From: CAYQAE01 sp964415445 [NCBI: uncultured archaeon]
GTDB lineage: Archaea > CAYQAE01
Length of the DNA stretch: 34,232 bases
NCBI GenBank assembly: GCA_964415445.1
Contig: CAYQAE010000009.1
Span: forward strand, 1-34,232
Reading direction: 5' to 3'
A program made the position numbers and the translations under genes. A model generated the notes under the pieces. The model did no database searches, was not told the origin of the DNA, and saw only the letters and a program-made list of their open reading frames with translations. Positions 30,374 to 34,232 of the stretch are shown piece by piece. Every line of letters starts with the position of its first letter. Positions within the stretch are counted from its first letter, which is position 1.

Positions 30374-31756
30374 ATGAAGAAGACTATTTTCATTGGTCGT
30401 AAAAAAGAACTTAATTTTCTAAATAGAGAATATAATCAAAAAACTTCAAAATTCATTGTTTTGTGGGGCAGAAGAAGAGTAGGTAAAAGCAAACTTATAA
30501 AAAAATTCATGGAAGATAAAAACGGTATCTATTTATTAGGGCGCCAAGAATCTGAGTTTATCCAACTAAAACGTTTTTCATCATATCTTGCTAATTTCTT
30601 TGATGATGATGTCCTAAAAAAACAACCCTTTAACAATTGGGATGCTTTTTTTACATATTTGTTTAAAAAAGCAGAAAAAGAACAAATAATTTTAGCATTA
30701 GATGAATTTCCTTATCTTATTGATGCCACCCCCTCTTTGTGCTCTATACTACAAGATCATTGGGATAAAAACTTTGAAAGATCTTCTTTGTATCTAATTT
30801 TATTGGGATCCTCTGTTAGTATGATGGAGAGCAAAGTTTTAGGTAATAAAAGTCCACTTTATGGAAGAAGAGATGGACAAATTTTATTGAAACCTTTCAC
30901 TATAGGTGAGGTATCTCAGTATTTAGGGGATTTAAATTCATCTGAGATCATTAAATTTTATTCTGTATATGGCGGTACTCCTGCATATATTCTTGAGATA
31001 AACAAAAAGCAAGATGTATTTACAAATATTGAAAATACAATCCTAGATCAAAATAAATTTTTATATAAAGACATCCCCTTTATATTACGCGAAGAAATTT
31101 CAGAACCGAGATATTATTTTTCAATTTTAGAATCAATTGCAAAAGGCAAAACTAAAATATCAGAAATAGTTAATGATACAGGTCTAAATAAAAGTATTGT
31201 AAGCAAATATATTAGCATATTAATTGATTTGCATATTGTAAAGAGAAAAATCCCTATAACTGAATCTAAAAAAAGTAGAAAGGGAAGATATTATATCTCT
31301 GATAATTTCATTCTTTTTTGGTTTCTCTATGTCTATCCATATGAAGAATATATCGAAAGAGGCAAACAAAAAGTAGTTATTGATGAGATTTTTTCTAATT
31401 TTTCAAGTTATGTAGGGCATATTTTTGAAAATGTTGTTGAAGATTTACTTTGGAATATCTCTTTAGGTTTTATTCCTACAAAAATAGGCTCTTGGTGGTA
31501 TAAGGATAAAGAGATAGATCTTTTGGCTTTAGATAAGAATAAAAAAAATATTCTATTTTGTGGATGTAAATGGAGCGAAGATGTAGATGCTAAAAAGATA
31601 TATAATCAACTAAAAGAGAAATCTAGATATGTTAATTGGTATACAGAAGATAGAGAAGAATATTATGCAATTTTTGCAAAGTCTTACAAAGAAAAAATAG
31701 AGATAGAAAATTTACTTTTATTTGATTTAGATGATATTAGGAAAAATTTAGATTAG
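30374..31756 (+). CDS. Archaeal AAA-type ATPase with C-terminal DUF234
   Basis: A 460-residue protein. FIGRKKELNFL at the start, Walker A GRRRVGKS (32-39), Walker B IILALDEFPYL, sensor LILLGSSVSMM, and PLYGRRDGQILLKPF define the archaeal ATPase family. A winged helix (about 253-300: KGKTKISEIVNDTGLNKSIV) follows, and the end (FIPTKIGSWWYKDKEIDLLALD, then KNILFCGCKWS) is the DUF234 nuclease-like fold with its acidic and Lys residues. These proteins are common in mobile or defence regions and their role is poorly known. It stands between the PIN module and the broken gene. Confidence 0.9.
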   Translation: MKKTIFIGRKKELNFLNREYNQKTSKFIVLWGRRRVGKSKLIKKFMEDKNGIYLLGRQESEFIQLKRFSSYLANFFDDDVLKKQPFNNWDAFFTYLFKKAEKEQIILALDEFPYLIDATPSLCSILQDHWDKNFERSSLYLILLGSSVSMMESKVLGNKSPLYGRRDGQILLKPFTIGEVSQYLGDLNSSEIIKFYSVYGGTPAYILEINKKQDVFTNIENTILDQNKFLYKDIPFILREEISEPRYYFSILESIAKGKTKISEIVNDTGLNKSIVSKYISILIDLHIVKRKIPITESKKSRKGRYYISDNFILFWFLYVYPYEEYIERGKQKVVIDEIFSNFSSYVGHIFENVVEDLLWNISLGFIPTKIGSWWYKDKEIDLLALDKNKKNILFCGCKWSEDVDAKKIYNQLKEKSRYVNWYTEDREEYYAIFAKSYKEKIEIENLLLFDLDDIRKNLD

Positions 31757-31774
31757 CTATATTAAAAGAGCTAT

Positions 31775-32959
31775 TTATAGCCTATAGATTTTCTTATGCT
31801 TATCTATTACAGAATTTAGTGCTCTAATTATTGCAGAGCATACTGCTTTCTTTTTTCTATCATCTTGTTTTCTAAATATTTTAATATCGGATCTATAGGA
31901 TATTCTAAGTTGTTCTAACTCTGTTAATACTTTTTTTCTGTCTTTAGTATTTCGCAATAGATTTGTAGTATGATATAGTGCTTTAATTACTGCAGAGTGT
32001 ATAAGTTCTTCTTTGGTATTATTTGATAATTTTGCGTTTCTAATTTTTTTCTCATGGGCATCAATTGCTCAATTTAGAAAAGATAGCATTGATGTATCTT
32101 TTTTTCTCAACTCTAAATCCATTTTTGCTTGGATTCTATCTAGGCTAGGCTCTTCTGTTTCATGTACAGCTTGTTGGACCTCGGCATGGATTTCATCTAA
32201 GATTGAGCTATCATATGTTTTTGTATCATCTTCTTTTCTTTGAGGTACGTATCTATCATAGTCTATCTTTGGAGCTTGGATGTTACTTTTTAGCTCTACA
32301 TTTGAATATTTTAGTTTTACTCTATTTTTAACAAATACATATCCTGCTAGTATTGCTAGTAATGTTGCTATGGTGATAAATCCAAAAAAAAGCATTTTAA
32401 ACCATAGGTCATTGTAATATTGGTCCCATCTAGTTTGGACATTGGGATCTAGTGGGTCATAATCATCTTTGTCATTCACTCCGTCTCCGTTTGTATCAGA
32501 ATTAGTGACATTTAGTCCGTTTTTTAACTCTTCAAAATCTAGATATCCATCATTATCAAAGTCTTCTGCTATATAAAAAACATAAGACCAATTATTGTTG
32601 GAATAGTTAAATTCTGATTGTTCTATTGATACTGAAAGATGTAGTGAGTCATTGTATCTTCCTGCAGTGAAATATAATATACTATAAATTATTTCTTCCT
32701 TTTGAATAGATAACTCTCTAGATTCTGATAATATATCATTTATATAAAAAAGCAAAGTAGTTTTATCATCAGTATTTCCATTATTTTGTAATCCAATTCT
32801 TAGTGAGACATTCTCTCCTATGTATCCTTCATTTTTTCCATTTGAAAGATAATCTAATGTTACATTTTTGATTTCAATATCATGTGAAAAAGGTTCAGAT
32901 ATCTCCTCTCTTATTTTCCTAAAAGTCGTAATATAATTATTATTTAACCCATCTCTCAA
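31775..32959 (-). pseudogene. Broken surface/membrane protein gene: missing 5' part and in-frame TGA
   Basis: Reading on the minus strand, a long frame (start not convincing, TTG 32959 inside the AbiEii-like gene) encodes a CARDB-like external domain (ENVSLRIGLQNNGNTDDKTT), a calcium-binding-type repeat (DFDNDGYLDFEELKNGL, then SDTNGDGVNDKDDYDPLDPN), a membrane helix (WFKMLFFGFITIATLLAIL) and a charged tail to SMLSFLN. A TGA at 32071-32069 follows, but the same frame goes on for 98 codons (AIDAHEKKIRNAKL to KHKKIYRL) to TAA at 31775. The N-terminal signal peptide is absent. So the gene seems to have lost its 5' end to the AbiE-like insertion and to have one nonsense codon, perhaps a former Trp TGG. 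Confidence 0.75.
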
Positions 32960-33686
32960 CTAGACTAATACAATCATTAAATGAAGGAAGATTTCCAAAA
33001 ACTAATTGTTTAAGCTCTTTTGAAAAATATTTTTTATGACCTTTAGCCAATTCCAAAAAATTCTCTTTTGAAAATTTAAAATCATAATATTTAAGTTTTT
33101 TATTAATTAAATCTAAATTAAAATTAATTTCAAAGTTTTCTAACAAATACCACATATCATAAAGGTCTCTTGCTTTATTTCGTGTCATAAGTGCCCTTAC
33201 TTTTTCATAAACTACTTCTGATAAACCCATACCTTGTAGTATTTTGATAGGAATTCCATAGGCATGTTGATCTAATTTAACAGATAAAGGATCATTAATA
33301 ACTCTTTCACGTCTGCTGATCTCCACATATACATGACACAGATCAATATCAGAAGTGTTAAGTGGACCTTTTGCACTAATTCTAAATGAAAAAGAGATTT
33401 CATTATTTCTTATTTCTTTAAGTGTGTTTTCAACTCCAAACAATTCAAGATCTTTTGAAACCCTAAAACCCAAATTATCCGAAATATCCCTAATTGCAGT
33501 AAAATCTAAATCTTCAGAAAATCTTCTAAGCCCATGAAAAAACCAAAGATATGTCCCACCCTTAAACACTAAAGGTAGATCAGATAAAGAGTTTAATATA
33601 AGAGATTGGATATAATGCTTTTCTTGCTGCCATGATTTTAGACCATTAAGTCTTGCAATAGAGATTAAATTATCTTTATCAATCAT
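32940..33686 (-). CDS. AbiEii-like nucleotidyltransferase toxin
   Basis: A 248-residue protein. LVFKGGTYLWFFHGLRRFSEDLDF (GGT at 43-45, D59 and D61) is the AbiEii/type IV toxin nucleotidyltransferase signature, and KVRALMTRNKARDLYDMWYLL is the conserved C-terminal helix pair. By family, it blocks growth by nucleotide transfer onto a tRNA or similar target and belongs with AbiEi. Start ATG 33686 overlaps the AbiEi stop (ATGA) after a GGTGAT ribosome site. Its 3' end overlaps the broken gene fragment. Confidence 0.9.
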   Translation of the reverse strand: MIDKDNLISIARLNGLKSWQQEKHYIQSLILNSLSDLPLVFKGGTYLWFFHGLRRFSEDLDFTAIRDISDNLGFRVSKDLELFGVENTLKEIRNNEISFSFRISAKGPLNTSDIDLCHVYVEISRRERVINDPLSVKLDQHAYGIPIKILQGMGLSEVVYEKVRALMTRNKARDLYDMWYLLENFEINFNLDLINKKLKYYDFKFSKENFLELAKGHKKYFSKELKQLVFGNLPSFNDCISLVERWVK

Positions 33687-34232
33687 TTTATCACCAATTT
33701 TTGTAACTTTTTGCTACCCCGACCCCTATACTTAGAGATTAACTCCGCCAGTCGATCTTTATTTATCAAATCCAAATAATTATATATTTCATCAATAGAT
33801 TTTAAATTAAGATAGAATATATCAATAATTGCTTTTTCAGGTTCAGCCACAAAAATATAGCTATTTTCCTTACTATAGCGTTTATATCCATAAAAAAGTT
33901 TTGAGGAGATTTTATGATAATTTATTCCCAAAGAATCGAACTTTAGAGAATTTTTTGGACTAACACATTCTATGCATTTAGGTATTTGCTGGATAATATT
34001 ATGAAATAATAATGCAGAATCAAGTGAAATATAAGAAGGCTCAATTAATTGAGATGCTATGACATAATCATCACTAGTAAACGATATAACACCTTTTCGA
34101 AGTTTATTAGCTAAATTATGTTTTACAAGTCGTGCTGCATAAACTGTAGCAATTTCTTTTGGTTTTTGAATTAGATTTGACAATTGTTGAATAGAAAAAA
34201 CTGCTCTTTGTGAATTTTGGGCAATATCACGA
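33683..34232 (-). CDS. AbiEi-like antitoxin, N-terminus cut by window edge
   Basis: The frame is open to the right edge, so the first codons are missing. The visible part reads DIAQNSQRAVFSIQQLSNLI, then VYAARLVKHNLANKLRKGVISF, the N-terminal winged helix of AbiEi-type antitoxins, then SYISLDSALLFHN and AEPEKAIIDIFYLNL, the C-terminal antitoxin domain. A start at TTG 34183 is possible but would remove half the HTH, so I take the gene as continuing. It overlaps the AbiEii-like gene by 4 bp. Confidence 0.88.
   Translation of the reverse strand, partial: RDIAQNSQRAVFSIQQLSNLIQKPKEIATVYAARLVKHNLANKLRKGVISFTSDDYVIASQLIEPSYISLDSALLFHNIIQQIPKCIECVSPKNSLKFDSLGINYHKISSKLFYGYKRYSKENSYIFVAEPEKAIIDIFYLNLKSIDEIYNYLDLINKDRLAELISKYRGRGSKKLQKLVIK

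Noticed and set aside
32069-32071. Selenocysteine or stop-codon readthrough at the in-frame TGA
   Set aside because: No SECIS-like hairpin was apparent, there is no Cys/Sec-type motif, and the gene also lacks its 5' part, so a pseudogene is simpler.
33683-34183. AbiEi-like gene starting at TTG 34183
   Set aside because: The frame continues upstream with a sequence that completes the N-terminal winged helix, so the gene extends beyond the window.

Overview
The window is a strongly AT-rich (roughly 30% G+C by eye) chromosomal segment from an archaeon. The evidence is a group II chaperonin (thermosome) with a C-terminal Gly-Gly-Met tail, short archaeal-type PurA, a single-domain KaiC-like ATPase, an AK6/Fap7-type kinase, a DolP-type GlcNAc-1-phosphotransferase, an archaeal RNase P RNA, GGTG/GAGG ribosome sites and TATA-box promoters. 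A divergent tubulin/FtsZ-family protein argues against most Thermoproteota. I cannot name the lineage.

Layout. 1-10.8 kb is a cell-surface glycan/N-glycosylation cluster: WecB epimerase (cut by the left edge), a DUF354 GT-B-like protein, a PAPS-type sulfotransferase, a NodB-like deacetylase, three polytopic GT-C-like membrane proteins, a GPT-family phosphotransferase, and a DUF1616 membrane protein with two copies of an extracellular domain rich in N-glycosylation sequons. 10.8-18 kb is housekeeping: purE, a tiny zinc-ribbon protein, a CAT-anticodon tRNA gene interrupted by apparently three introns, a KaiC-like gene with a small partner, a structured RNA of unknown class (about 13031-13396), AK6/purA, rnpB, and an ArsR-like regulator divergent from the thermosome gene. 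18-28.7 kb holds small metal-binding proteins, two transcription regulators, a short ORF followed by a C-rich segment and a strong terminator, a four-gene run (tubulin-like protein, membrane-anchored partner, TsaC/Sua5, methionine aminopeptidase), a coiled-coil/membrane pair, a cysteine desulfurase and a DUF362 protein.

28.7-34.2 kb is an accessory island of toxin-antitoxin-like modules: a nucleotidyltransferase with a 56-aa partner, an RHH-like antitoxin with a PIN toxin between 35-bp exact direct repeats, a DUF234-type ATPase, a broken surface-protein gene with an in-frame TGA and a missing 5' part, and an AbiE-type pair running off the right edge.

The points most worth a second look are the multi-intron tRNA gene, the unknown structured RNA at 13.0-13.4 kb, the tubulin-like/membrane-anchor operon, the 35-bp repeats around the PIN module, and the small C-rich transcript at 19.9-20.1 kb.
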